A stretch of 25,755 bases of DNA, taken from Bigelowiella natans CCMP2755. Its lineage: Eukaryota > Cercozoa > Chlorarachniophyceae. The notes below the pieces were generated by a model. It worked only from the letters and a program-made list of their open reading frames with translations. It was not told the origin of the DNA and did no database searches. The translations under genes and the position numbers were made by a program. Below are positions 11,252 to 21,110 of this stretch, in pieces; the stretch's first letter is position 1; the number at the start of each line of letters is the position of its first letter. Location of the stretch: assembly GCA_000320545.1 (NCBI GenBank), contig ADNK01001930.1, positions 1 to 25,755 on the forward strand. The letters run 5' to 3'.

Positions 11252-11814
11252 TACTATCACTACTATGACTACGCTGTGCCTTCTTTTACTAATGTAATAC
11301 TCCCAAAACCCATCCGTGAACAACACACCAACAAACAAACCAACCAACCAACCACCTTCCTTCATTAGACTGCGAACATAACGACGACGAAGAAGAAAGA
11401 GAGTCCTCTGCTACAACATACATATACATAACCAAGTGCCGTGTTGTGTATTATTGTGTTGTTTGTTGGTTAAACATCTCAGATACCATCAGAGCACGGA
11501 TGGCCATTCAAACTGCAGAAAACATCAAGTAATACTGGCGATATCCTTAATCCTCTACTTTGTCCTTGATTAATATTATTTTGTACATTTTCTTATTCTT
11601 CTTTTTCTTCTATGTCATTCATAATCATTCTTGGCTTCTAAATTTACGTTGTCATCGTCATCATCATCATCATCATCATCATCATCAACATTGTGTATGT
11701 TCACTACCGCTACTACTACTACTACTACTACTACTCTGCTAACATTATAAAGATATCAATCCATCATGCATGCTTTCCGGAAGATCGTCTCTGAGGAGGG
11801 AATAGGTAATGGAT

Positions 11815-11854
<40 letters not shown>

Positions 11855-11949
11855 CAAACGTAAAACAAACACACTTCTAGGAGCTCTGTACCGTGGATGT
11901 GGCACGGCGGTAATAATTAATACTCAACATATTATTAACAAGTCTACAT

Positions 11950-12013
<64 letters not shown>

Positions 12014-12468
12014 AGTGTAGATCAATTTATATAATCGTATTTCTTCTATGTTCCTTTTAACAGACTAAGTAAATATACTGCAACAATACACACAATAATA
12101 CACACAAGGCTCATTGTCATCATCATCCTAACTAGTACTTCTACCATACTTAAGGGCACTTGTATGTATCATCAGATAGCTGAACGTTTCCCAAATATGG
12201 CAATCAACTTTGGCGCGTGCGTATAAAGAAGAGAAATATTGCTAACATTCATTTGGCTATTTAGTTATCATCATTAATGTAGAGGCTTCTTAGTAGCGCA
12301 GCTTTGAAATTCCTCTCTTATTTTTCTCCGTAAATAACAAATATGACAATATGCGCTAGATATGAGCTGATAAAGTCAAAACTTGCAAAGTATGATGAAA
12401 GTCTTAATGGCATGGCAGCTTCCCTTATAAGTGGGGGTATGTACGATGGGATCTATTTTTCCACTCGC

Positions 12469-12504
<36 letters not shown>

Positions 12505-13180
12505 GCTCTGTGCGCGCGCGTGTGTGTGTGTGTGTGTGTTTACGCGCGCGCATGTTTGCTTGTAGTCGGTGTACACAAACATTAATGACGAATTAATCTA
12601 TTATTTGTGGTAGTCGCAAATTGTTGTATTAATCCAACTCTACTACAACTACTACCACTACTACTCTCTACACACCAAAAATGAAGGAATTGCCGGCATT
12701 ATTTCTACGACAATTTGCTTTCCGCTGGACCTCATTATGAGAAACCTTCAGGCAAATAACTTTGTTTCATCACTGAACTACTATTTTATCAACACAAGCA
12801 CTTTTATTGTCAAATAGTAGAATGATGAATCCAATAAAATAGCGCGGTTTTGAATTCTAACCATACACCAAAAACAGACAGGAGCTGCAGCCTCTGGACC
12901 CTTCACGGTAAACCATCATTAGGGTGGTGCATATTACACATTGAATATTATATGAGCACACACATGCATATATGTACACATGTTGATCATTACATTTATA
13001 ATTACTATGTATTCTGAGTAGCAGCGAGACGCTGTTAAAATAGAAACTTATGATTTTTGAAAATAATTCACGCGAATGATATATATTGGATATGCATTGC
13101 TCAGAACTCATAGCTCAGAACTCATACAAAATCATCACATTCATAGCTTTCGAAAATTATCTACAGACAAATCTCCACAA

Positions 13181-13225
<45 letters not shown>

Positions 13226-13243
13226 CCCTGGCCAGTGAATGTG

Positions 13244-13281
<38 letters not shown>

Positions 13282-13501
13282 TGCTAATTTCTTTATCTTC
13301 TGTCAAAGGTTGCTTCTCAAATATACTCTTCTTATGGTAAGTAAGCGTGTATTATACACGTGGTGAAGCTAATGAAGTAAATAACAACAAAATATGTGAC
13401 AATGATACGGATGGTAGGTCTTCGCGGATTCTATTCTGGACTAACACCACAGTTAATCAAAGCACTTCCCTACACATGGTATTCCTCCTCCTTCTCCTCC
13501 A

Positions 13502-13533
<32 letters not shown>

Positions 13534-13890
13534 TCGCTACCTACTATCGCATAGTTAATACTCCAAGAATACAATATCGATTTTAAACAAATGAGAAGAA
13601 CAAAACCGCTTTGATGTATTTCAAATCGAGTGAATAGTACGATATCGCACCATTTTAACTGGAGGGTTTAAGTCGTGATGAGCAGTTATTCTTCTCAACA
13701 AACAAAAACAAATCTGGCGATTTGCACAATGAATATTTTAATTTTATGTCATCTTTCTTGTTTGGAGGCCAAAAGCAGGATGCATTTGGCATCAATTGGT
13801 ATGTTTGATGTTGACATTGCATGAATTCTCAGTGCCGTGTGGATGGTGTACGATTACTGCAAACGGGTACTTTACTTTGAAGTCAGATGA
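6461..13890 (+). CDS. EF-hand calcium-regulated mitochondrial carrier (SLC25, SCaMC/APC-like)
   Basis: Exons: 6461-6703, 6992-7063, 7183-7257, 7445-7501, 7641-7692, 8322-8373, 8618-8666, 8983-9014, 9392-9425, 9527-9587, 9769-9849, 10056-10081, 10156-10200, 10545-10602, 10938-10979, 11483-11528, 11753-11805, 11881-11909, 12176-12216, 12360-12436, 12687-12751, 12878-12907, 13309-13336, 13418-13478, 13833-13890. All phases join, giving 1467 nt (488 residues plus TGA). Seen: EF-hand loops DADNSGDLDKNE (94-105) and DLNKNKKLDWKE (about 159-170). Three carrier repeats follow with PLSRLT (about 231), PLDTIR (about 325) and PLDLIM (about 421), plus LLRGN, ALYRG and GFYSGLTP. Family: SLC25 carriers of this architecture are typically calcium-activated ATP-Mg/phosphate exchangers of the inner mitochondrial membrane, and their length of about 470-500 fits. 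Odd: signature residues are degenerate in repeats 1 (D to S, K to T) and 3 (K/R to M), so the substrate is uncertain. Exon 5 could instead start at 7650, which drops three residues in frame. Confidence 0.9.
7694..7828. repeat. Three tandem 44-bp repeats abutting an exon donor
   Basis: Units begin at 7694, 7738 and 7782 with TAGTTGATTCATTCATTAAA. Spacing is exactly 44 nt, and the third unit has an extra GAC (47 nt). One T/C difference separates unit 1 from units 2 and 3. The array starts 2 nt inside the intron that follows the exon ending at 7692. Confidence 0.95.
8250..8300. repeat. (CTT)n pyrimidine triplets before an acceptor
   Basis: A CTT run and related T-rich triplets lie 20-70 nt upstream of the acceptor at 8320-8321 of the EF-hand carrier and probably form its polypyrimidine tract. 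Confidence 0.8.
8703..8740. repeat. (GA)19, intronic
   Basis: A purine dinucleotide tract in the intron after the exon ending at 8666. Confidence 0.93.
9739..9761. repeat. (CA)n, immediately before an acceptor
   Basis: A CA run ends 6 nt before the AG at 9767-9768. It occupies the place normally held by a polypyrimidine tract. Confidence 0.85.
9864..9934. repeat. (AT)n and (GT)n, intronic
   Basis: An AT run at 9864-9893 and GT runs near 9918-9934, inside the intron following the exon that ends at 9849. Confidence 0.85.
10082..10111. repeat. (AT)n that includes a splice donor
   Basis: The intron after the exon ending at 10081 begins GTATATATAT, so the donor site merges with the microsatellite. 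A CAT/CTT triplet run follows directly. Confidence 0.9.
10340..10411 (+). other. Possible cassette exon or decoy, 72 nt
   Basis: An open in-frame 24-codon segment lies between GGTTAG and GTACGT inside the intron 10201-10544. Its phases would fit, but joining exon 10156-10200 directly to 10545-10602 gives the usual 14 residues between helix 2 and the RMLAGG of helix 3, so it was left out of the gene model. A stronger acceptor (TTTCAG at 10328-10333) would add an in-frame TAG. Confidence 0.3.
10617..11250. repeat. Cluster of intronic triplet repeats (CTA, GTA/GTT, GTA, GAT, CAA, CTA)
   Basis: (CTA)n at about 10621-10649, GTA and GTT triplets at about 10727-10757, GTA triplets with some AAT at 10985-11033, (GAT)n at 11098-11132, CAA triplets at about 11197-11216 and (CTA)n at 11219-11246. 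They make up much of the two introns flanking the 42-nt exon 10938-10979. Confidence 0.88.
11652..11737. repeat. (CAT)n and (CTA)n before an acceptor
   Basis: CAT triplets at 11652-11686 and CTA triplets at about 11708-11735, in the intron preceding the exon at 11753. Confidence 0.88.
11815..11853. repeat. (CA)n in a 75-nt intron
   Basis: A CA run fills about half of the very short intron 11806-11880, which separates the ALYRG exon from its predecessor. Confidence 0.9.
11953..12013. repeat. (AT)18 then (GT)13, intronic
   Basis: A compound AT-GT microsatellite in the intron after the exon ending at 11909. Confidence 0.93.
12474..12550. repeat. (CT)n, CG-rich dinucleotides and (GT)n, intronic
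   Basis: A CT run at about 12474-12501, CGCGCG near 12512 and 12543, and a GT run at about 12518-12540, in the intron after the exon ending at 12436. The alternating purine-pyrimidine part could adopt Z-form DNA. Confidence 0.85.
12752..12877 (+). other. GC-AG intron in the EF-hand carrier
   Basis: The exon encoding CFPLDLIMRNLQ ends CAG and is followed by GCAAAT; the next exon begins after ACAG at 12877. No nearby GT gives a continuing frame before TAG stops. GC-AG is the commonest non-canonical intron class in eukaryotes, usually with a good CAG exon end as here. Confidence 0.7.
13182..13281. repeat. (CT)n and (GT)n, intronic
   Basis: A CT run at 13182-13217 and a GT run at 13246-13281, in the 401-nt intron before the 28-nt exon 13309-13336. 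Confidence 0.92.
13499..13532. repeat. (CTA)n, last intron of the carrier
   Basis: About eleven CTA triplets just downstream of the penultimate exon. Confidence 0.9.
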
Positions 13891-14974
13891 TGGGGTTGTC
13901 TCAAGGTAGCTCCTACATGACTGAGAAGATTGACACACCCTGTAGCATCGTCAAGGATGATGGCCATCGTGTTTGATGAAACTTTCTCTGAGCAGTGTTC
14001 GAATCTGTGGCAAATGAAGTTGTCATCCTGCAGCATCCATCTATTTCAATCAGTGATCTTGTTCTCTCATGTGACCATGTGATGGAAATGCTAGCCACCA
14101 GAAGAAACAGCCCCATTGCCATGGAGCGTGCGGTGGACTTGCCCAGTTGTGTCGTCTCATCGTGCAACACACGACTGGATGAGTCTGGGTGCCGACAGCA
14201 AGCTAGCAAGCGCACTCCTCTGGTCTAGCCAGCGAGTGGCCCTGCTAGCCTGCCTGGATTTTGAAACAGCGCTGGAGCGCGTTCAATTTGATGTGGCTGT
14301 GCAAGCCAGCAATCGCGCCGCAACCAAGTTTTCGTGGGAGAAAGGACATCAAAGCGATGAGGCTTTGATGGCGCAACTCAGCCCCGCACAGCTTTGACCA
14401 GTGTCATTGGTTCACACGCGCTGGCACACACGCACAGCGCCGCCAAACAGCAAGGGCCAGCAAGCTCATTCGCTCGCAACGTGAATCAACGGCGGTGCCA
14501 AATCACGTGCACGCTTGTCCTTCCACAACCAGGCGAAACCCGGGAATTTCACGGTTTCGCATGAGTGTTTCCTGCGTGCAAGAACTCAAGCAATGCAGCG
14601 GCCTGCACGATTTGTGTGCAAAAAAGAACACGTTTTGGCTCACTTGGTTCGAGAAAAAAAAACCAATTTTTGAACGTGCTGGAGGTCAATTTGTGACAGA
14701 ATTTGAAGCCTGAAAAAAATGAAAGCGCAAAGTTTCGAAGTCATCAAACCTGAAAACAAAACTTCGCAGCTTTCTCACTTTCGTCGTGCCTGGTGCTCCC
14801 GGCTGTTGCGAGCCAACAAGCAGGGTGCAACTCGAGGGTCTCTGGTCTCTCGATCATCGAGTTTTTTTTCAACTTGCACGAAGTCAGTCCAACAGTGTCA
14901 GTCAGTTCTGGAGTTGGTTGTTTCGGTGGTGTTGTCTCGTGGCGGACATTGCGAGCGAACGAACGAGTTTGGTG
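13891..14974. other. Intergenic island downstream of the carrier, no gene recognised
   Basis: Microsatellite-poor sequence with several overlapping open frames on both strands (for example 14116-14397 plus) but no recognisable protein motif, and repeated use of GCTAGC or CTAG (near 14090, 14200, 14226, 14246). The base composition resembles 3990-6200. The first part presumably includes the carrier's 3' UTR. Confidence 0.55.
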
Positions 14975-15600
14975 ATGACCACACATCCAAAACGTGTCGT
15001 GACGTTTGCAAAGTGCGAAACGCACTGCCTCGAGCTGGTTCTGGCAAGGTCCAAGGTTGAGCATGGCGCCACGACAGAGTTGCAACACTCGCTGCAAACA
15101 CACGTTGGCTCGTGCACAATGCAGGTGCGAAAGTGTGGAAGTTGTGGCGTTGAGTTGGTCGGTTGCTTGGTCAGTTGAGTTGTTTGTCCCGTTCGCATCG
15201 TTGACTTCCCAGCAAGTGTGTGTTTTTTCATCGAAGTGATTTGACATCCCTGTCAGTTTTTTTTTTCAATGAACAATGAACAGTGAGCAATGATGAAAGA
15301 CCACATCTCCAAAGTGTGACAAGACACTTGCAATGTGCGAAGTGCAGTGCCTCGAATTGGCTTCAGTGAGGACTGACTGGCAAAATGGCGGGGTTCGTGC
15401 AAGTTGGCACGAACTGAACATTGGTCAGTCAGCAATTTTGTTCGCATCCTTGACTTCCCCAATGGGACAATGAACAATGAACAATGACAACAAACTGCAC
15501 TTCCAAAGTGCAACAAGACGTTTGCAGTGTGCGAAACGCAGTGCCTCGAACCAACTTTGGTGAGGACCACCTGGTGAAACCAGAAGGAATCAAGAATGGC
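14975..15600. repeat. Dispersed intergenic repeat, right cluster (three diverged copies)
   Basis: Copies lie near 14985-15055, 15270-15427 and 15470-15590. They share the words of the 4935-5620 cluster: CCAAAGTG, a CAAGACACTTGCA-like word, CGAAACGCAGTGCCTCGA, AGTGAGGAC and CTGGTGAAACCAG. The 15270 and 15470 copies are preceded by AATGAACAATGAA runs. The 15270 copy also shares GGCGGGGTTCGTGC and CTGAACATTG with the copy at 5450, about 9.8 kb away. Confidence 0.87.
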
Positions 15601-16105
15601 ACTCTGGCCACTCCTCCGTTCCCAGTTTCGTTGTCTTTGGTGCCTGATTTTTGCCAACTTCAGGACCACGCATCCCTGAATCCTGCCGTGATGCATGCTT
15701 GGAGATCACCAAGCAAGAACACCGACTTCCCAGCTGTGTCCATGAAGAACAATGAACAATGAACAATGAACAAAGCGTTGATCAAAAACCACGTGCGCCA
15801 GAACCACGTGGGAGCAGTTGGCAGTGGCCCGTGGTTTTCCCTTCACCGTCGGTGTTCGCTTCGTGGAGGAAGCACATGCGTGCGCACGGCCTGTCCCCCC
15901 GGCACACACTGACACTCACGCCCGTTTTTTGCATCACTGTGCACTCAATGTCAGTGATTTTTGAGAAGAGCAGGATCTCACTGTCCCCAAAATGTTGACG
16001 CCTCCAACGGCCTGCGACGAAACCATGAAACCAGTCAGTTGGTCAGTCAGTCATTCTGTTCGCGTCCTTGACTTCCCAGCTGTGTTTTTTCACCGAAGTG
16101 ATTTT
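15165..16105. repeat. Second dispersed motif family (TTGACTTCCCAGC)
   Basis: Related segments near 15184-15250, 15420-15462 and 16030-16105 share GGTCAGTCAG in two copies, TTCGC followed by TTGACTTCCC, and in two copies TGTGTTTTTTCA and CGAAGTGATTT. A further GAACAATGAACAATGAAC run is at 15747-15773. Confidence 0.75.
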
Positions 16106-16335
16106 CACAGTGGATGTTGTCTCGTGACGGACATTGCGAAAGTCAGAAATCCATGAACAAATGCCATCGATTTCTTGGCTCATGGGACAAACATTTTTTT
16201 TTTTTTTGCGAGGTTCACTGATGTTTGGAGTGATTGTTGTGGAACATGTTGCATTTTGATAGGGATGGTGAGGTAAAATTTTGTCACATGAACATCCAAA
16301 AAATTAGGTGATGTAACAACGACAAAAAAAAACAC

Positions 16336-16486
<151 letters not shown>

Positions 16487-16623
16487 ACCAACACTGTAGA
16501 GCAAGAGGAAGAAAGAAAGGAAGGAAGGGAGGAGGAAGATAAAGAACCAACAAGATCGAGTGGTAGGAAGAACAAGAGGAATAGGAGGAACAACAAGAGC
16601 GTTCCAAGGAAATTAAATCCCTG

Positions 16624-17913
16624 ATGTCCATGTTCAACCTGTTCAAAGCATCTCCCGAGCAGCAACAAATCCAAGAAGCCACGGTAAACAACACAAAGAG
16701 TGTCATCTTATTGTTTTAGTGACTGAAACCCATCACAAGTAGATTAAGGATTAATGGACTGCTAATACTGTTATCTTGATAGAATCCTGACAACTTGGAC
16801 GATGATTGGAAGGCCTACCTTGAAATTAGTGACAAGATCAAAATCGCCCCCGACAAGTAAGTGGTAGTCCAGCATGTTCTTTCAACCCTTCTCTTCACGG
16901 CACTTCTCGATAATCTGTGATAGGGGACGAAAACTTCTAAAAGCGATCTTGAAAAGAGCGCAACACAAAGACGAGAGACAAGCTTGCTTTGCACTCACGG
17001 TAGTAGTAGCAGCAGCAGCAGTAAGTAGTAGAAGTAGTACGTGCATGCACTATTACACGTGATGATGCAATAATACTCTAGAAATGGTCGTCGGAGCACA
17101 TGATTTTGCATTATTATTCAACTTACATGATATGGCGGTGATTACTGAGGTTCCAATTGTCTCGTCTACTGCTAGCTACTATCCTTAAGCATAACAATTG
17201 TCCTATTCTTCGCTTCTGTGTACGTTGCGGAGGAGAACTTGCAGTATTAGTTGAAAGTGGTGTCAAAACGACTTAGTAGTTGCACTTATTTTGCCACAGT
17301 TACTAGGTTCCTGCGTAGCGAACGATGATATCGGCAACTTTCATGATGTAGTCGCAACAGACCAAGCCTTAAACGTACTCGTTAAATTGGGGAAGAAGGC
17401 AAAATCCTTCAATGTTCGCGACAAGGCATTGGCCCTCATTCGAAAATGGGCTGAGGAGTTTTCAAGAGTACATCGTTATCCAATATTCAACAGCAAGTAC
17501 AGGTTGCTCTCAACTTCCTTTCTGGAGCGACCTATCGATTGTTTGTCGTTTATGCCTCCTCAATGAATGACGCTATTATCACCAATGGATACAACAACAA
17601 CTGCCAATGCTTTCTTGCTATCACCAATGAATATAACAACTGCCAATGCTTTCTTGACATCGTCGTTTTTCTTTCTTTGATTCTTTCCTCAGAGGAATGT
17701 TAAAGGAGGGCGTTGTATTCCCCGATGTAGGCAATGATGCTCCTGTGTTGACGCCTCAGCCTTCTCACGATCCAAATGCTGCTCAGGATGGCGATGATGA
17801 AGGCGGTATCTATTCTCTCCACTGATATGAAATAGCATTCAAAGCAAAGAGGGGATGTTATGGTGGCCTAGTTATGATGTTTTTCATTTTGTTGCAGAGC
17901 GGATGGAACATGT

Positions 17914-17949
<36 letters not shown>

Positions 17950-18431
17950 GCGTCTTATCTCGAAGATTCACTACCATCAACAATGACACATGAATCCTTA
18001 TTACAGACGAAAAGAAGACGTACAACAGCTCGAATACTCAATACATTTTCAAACTGAAGAATGATCTGTTGGTAAGTTTGCTGCGGTTTTTACGTGACAT
18101 TATGGGTCATCCACTAATGGCCTGATCGTTGTGAATTGATATAATCAGCATTGTGTAATTATCTACATCTTTCTCCACGAGCAGCACATGTGTTGTCAGC
18201 ATGTATGATATGACTAATGATTTTGTATTCCAATGCAGCAATCTGTTATATTATTCAACACATTCCAACAACACACACACACTCACACACACTCACACAC
18301 ACTCACACACACACACACACACACACATGCTACTACATTGTAAACAGGCACTCTTTGATTATATAAATACGTGCAGGGCTTTATTAAAGCCCATAGCCTC
18401 CCAGTAAGTGAATTACATGCCATTTTCCAAA

Positions 18432-18487
<56 letters not shown>

Positions 18488-19810
18488 CCACCATTGGTCA
18501 AGTATGACACATCATCTATCGAATGATTAGGTACAAAGGAAGAAAGGTTGAGAAACATGAGATTCTTATGCAAATGACAGCTCCTTTCCTTGAGATTCAA
18601 GTAAGTACCAGTATCATAGCATATTATTGTCATTATCGTACATGCAATAGCAATATTAAGGATGATGGATGTGGCGTTCTTCTTCTTCTTCTTCTTCTTC
18701 TTCTTCTGCTACTACTACTACTACTACTACTACTACATAATCAATGATAACAAATACAAATATAGTGTGAATTCGAGATGAGCTGCTGGTGCTGTGGATG
18801 TGTAATGCTACTGATGAGTTGTTATCTCTGCTATTAGTTTTTCTTCCATCTTTCTTTTTTTAAGTAAACGACGTTCGATGTTCTTCTGTTCCTACTCCGT
18901 GTTACAGTCAAGGCTCAATACCCTCATCGTTACTCTTCAAACTGAGAAATTGGTATTATTATACAAATAGCATTTGTATGTATGTAGTGGTATCATTGTG
19001 TATTCACCAATTGTATGTATGTAGTGTTATTATTGTGTGGTTGGTAGGGACGGTATAATGGCTACAACTGTCATAATAATGCCTCTGCTTATTACGTGTA
19101 TTACAGCATTGTAGCCTTCGCATAATTGTTGCTGTTGTCGTCTTTGCTTCTATTTTTACTCGTCACGAATGACTATTGTCATTTGTTGGGTTATCATCAT
19201 AATGAGCGGGATACTATGTATATTATTATTGTTATTATTATCATTATTATTAGATCGATCTTACACTGAAGCTGGGAGAGGAGGTACTACAATAATTTGT
19301 ACGGATCAATATCATTTATGAATACTAATCATGATTAACTAGGAGTGGTAGTTATTACTACTATTATTAGTAACAATAATTTTGAAATAGGATTGGCAGC
19401 ATTAGCATATCATCAGTAGATGGGAAAGCTGGGGGAGTTTTGTATTTCTAACATGATATTCTCATCATCAGAAAGTCTTTGATCTTCTCTACTCTCCACT
19501 TGAATACTTAGTAGCTGGTTTCTTTTGATGATTACTACACTACATACTTCTTCCTCCTCCTCCTCCTCCTCCTCAGGTCCACCTTACAGTTGAATGGATT
19601 AATGCAATTCAGCAGGTTGTTATATGATATACTACTATCACGACTACCACTACCAGTACTATGTTCTACTACACTTAGAAGGAGGGGAAGGAAGGAGGCA
19701 ACAACTGAATTATCGCAATACCAATGCTTGCAGTAGTGCAAACCTGTACCAGTAGAACCACCAATTGCTAATAACATTCTATTACCCTAACACCGCATTG
19801 AGCGTCATCG

Positions 19811-19841
<31 letters not shown>

Positions 19842-20412
19842 TGCCATCGTCATCTAAGGGTCGCGACATAAAACCTCTTGGAGATGTTTCATTTCCAATG
19901 GTACTATTGCCTTTATTATCGCCGTTAGTAGTAGTAGTAGTAGTAAGTAGTTGTAGTTGACCGTGATGATAGATGTAATCAGAATAGCATAAATGAGTGT
20001 GCCACATGTGTGTATAGTGAGTGAGTGAGTGAGTGTGTGTGTGTGTGTGCTCTGATTTGTATTAATATTATACTACTGCCACTACTACACTGTGTTTTAG
20101 TAATTACATTAAGAATGTTAGAAATTTAATAGTTTATAGGCACTGAGAAATAGCTTCATTTAGGGAGAGGTGGTGGATGATAATGAGGAAAAAAAGAAAG
20201 AAGCGAAGGAAAACAAAACAGCGGCAAGTGACCAAAATGTCGCCGACAGCAACGATGACAACCACAACGACGCATTTGCTATGCTTGCAAGGAGAAGAGA
20301 GAAGAAGGAGAGTGAGCATAAACAGCAGCAGCAGCAGATGCAGACGACAACAACGAAACAACAAGGGTCAAATCACGATATTTTAGGGATTCTGGGAGGT
20401 AAGTCGTCGTCA

Positions 20413-20444
<32 letters not shown>

Positions 20445-20990
20445 GTTTTCTTCAATAATATGTTTACTGAGACTACATAGTCATCATCATCATCATCATC
20501 ATCATTTGATCGTTAATCATGTAATTATTGAAACTACATAGTACTTTCTGTCTTCTCTGTCATTTATCTTGTAGTAGTAGTGGTAGTAGTAGTAGTAGTT
20601 GTTGTTGTTGTTGTTGTTGTTGTAGATTTACTCCATCATTTTCCTTCTCATCCATCCATCATGGATCCTACGCACACCCTACCCACCTAAAATTCCTTTC
20701 AATCAAATCTACATACAGCAGCAGAAAATAAGGACAACAACTCAAATTCTGGCATTGTTGCTGGTACGGGTGCTGGAGAGCAACCCACGACGACACTAGA
20801 AGACCTACTTGGAACAACAGCTAGCCTTCATAGTGGAACCAATGGTGCTGTAGCTGCTGCTCCTGCTGCTCCTGCTGCTCCTGCTGCTCCTGCTGCACAA
20901 GAAAGTAATCATTTAACTACAACTGCTACAATTGCGAAGAAGTCTTCGCAACAAGATATACCAGGGGGGATTATTCCTTCTTGTAACTAA
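16624..20990 (+). CDS. VHS-GAT domain sorting adaptor (TOM1-like)
   Basis: Exons: 16624-16683, 16783-16856, 16924-16999, 17300-17502, 17693-17805, 18007-18071, 18348-18403, 18531-18600, 18908-18952, 19254-19283, 19577-19615, 20164-20398, 20719-20990. Phases join throughout, giving 1338 nt (445 residues plus TAA). Seen: a VHS domain at about 1-148 (DDWKAYLEISDKI, LLGSCVANDDIGNFHDVVA, LALIRKWAEEF). A divergent three-helix GAT region follows at about 177-277 (FKLKNDLL, CRALLKPIA, RLNTLIVTLQTEKL). The tail is low-complexity, with a charged Lys/Glu run, a glutamine run, DILGILG, LEDLLG and an Ala/Pro repeat. Family: VHS domains bind cargo or ubiquitin, and GAT domains bind ubiquitin and Arf/TOM1 partners at endosomes or the trans-Golgi. 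No FYVE, SH3 or GAE domain is visible, which points to the TOM1 class rather than Hrs, STAM or GGA. An in-frame TAG 36 nt upstream of the ATG supports the start; a second ATG is at 16630. Confidence 0.88.
17916..17949. repeat. (CAT)n, intronic
   Basis: About eleven CAT triplets in the intron between the end of VHS and the GAT region. Confidence 0.92.
18273..18484. repeat. (CA)n with CTCACA variants, and (CA)n(GA)n
   Basis: A CA tract with regularly spaced T at 18273-18327 lies before the exon at 18348. A CA then GA tract at 18432-18484 lies in the next intron, which is 127 nt long. Confidence 0.92.
18678..18735. repeat. (TTC)n then (CTA)n, intronic
   Basis: Two adjoining triplet microsatellites in the intron after the exon ending at 18600. 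Confidence 0.93.
19549..19574. repeat. (TCC)n forming a polypyrimidine tract
   Basis: The TCC run passes straight into TCAG at 19573-19576, so the 3' splice site of the exon at 19577 is built from the repeat. Confidence 0.9.
19806..20050. repeat. (CAT)n, (GTA)n and GAGT/GT repeats, intronic
   Basis: CAT triplets at 19806-19841, GTA triplets near 19925-19945, a GAGT run near 20018-20033 and GT to 20050, all within the 548-nt intron before the large 20164-20398 exon. Confidence 0.88.
20416..20624. repeat. (CAT)n twice, (GTA)n and (TTG)n, last intron of the VHS-GAT gene
   Basis: CAT runs at 20416-20443 and 20481-20504, GTA triplets at about 20572-20599 and a TTG run to 20624. Confidence 0.9.
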
Positions 20991-21110
20991 CAATACTGCA
21001 CAATAATATCAACATGATCATCCATTTCTTGTTTATGTTCTCATCCTCTCTTTTGGAAAATGTTTCCTCCCCCACTTAATACGTGTTGTCGTTCAAATAT
21101 TTGAGGGATA
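20991..21110. other. Downstream region of the VHS-GAT gene
   Basis: Non-coding and AT-rich, presumably the 3' UTR. No clear polyadenylation element can be fixed. Confidence 0.35.

Noticed and set aside
13110-13170. Exon-like segment NSYKIITFIAFENYL resembling carrier helix 6
   Set aside because: It lies upstream of the exons coding the third-repeat GFYSGLTP segment, so the order is wrong; a better helix-6 exon in correct order and phase is at 13833-13890.
14744-15247. Overlapping 109-167-codon frames on both strands
   Set aside because: They run through the dispersed repeat copies in different frames on both strands, with no conserved domain.
17898-17911. 14-nt microexon (ERMEH) in the VHS-GAT gene
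   Set aside because: Including it breaks the frame of the following KLKNDLL exon; joining 17805 directly to 18007 keeps phase and needs no microexon.
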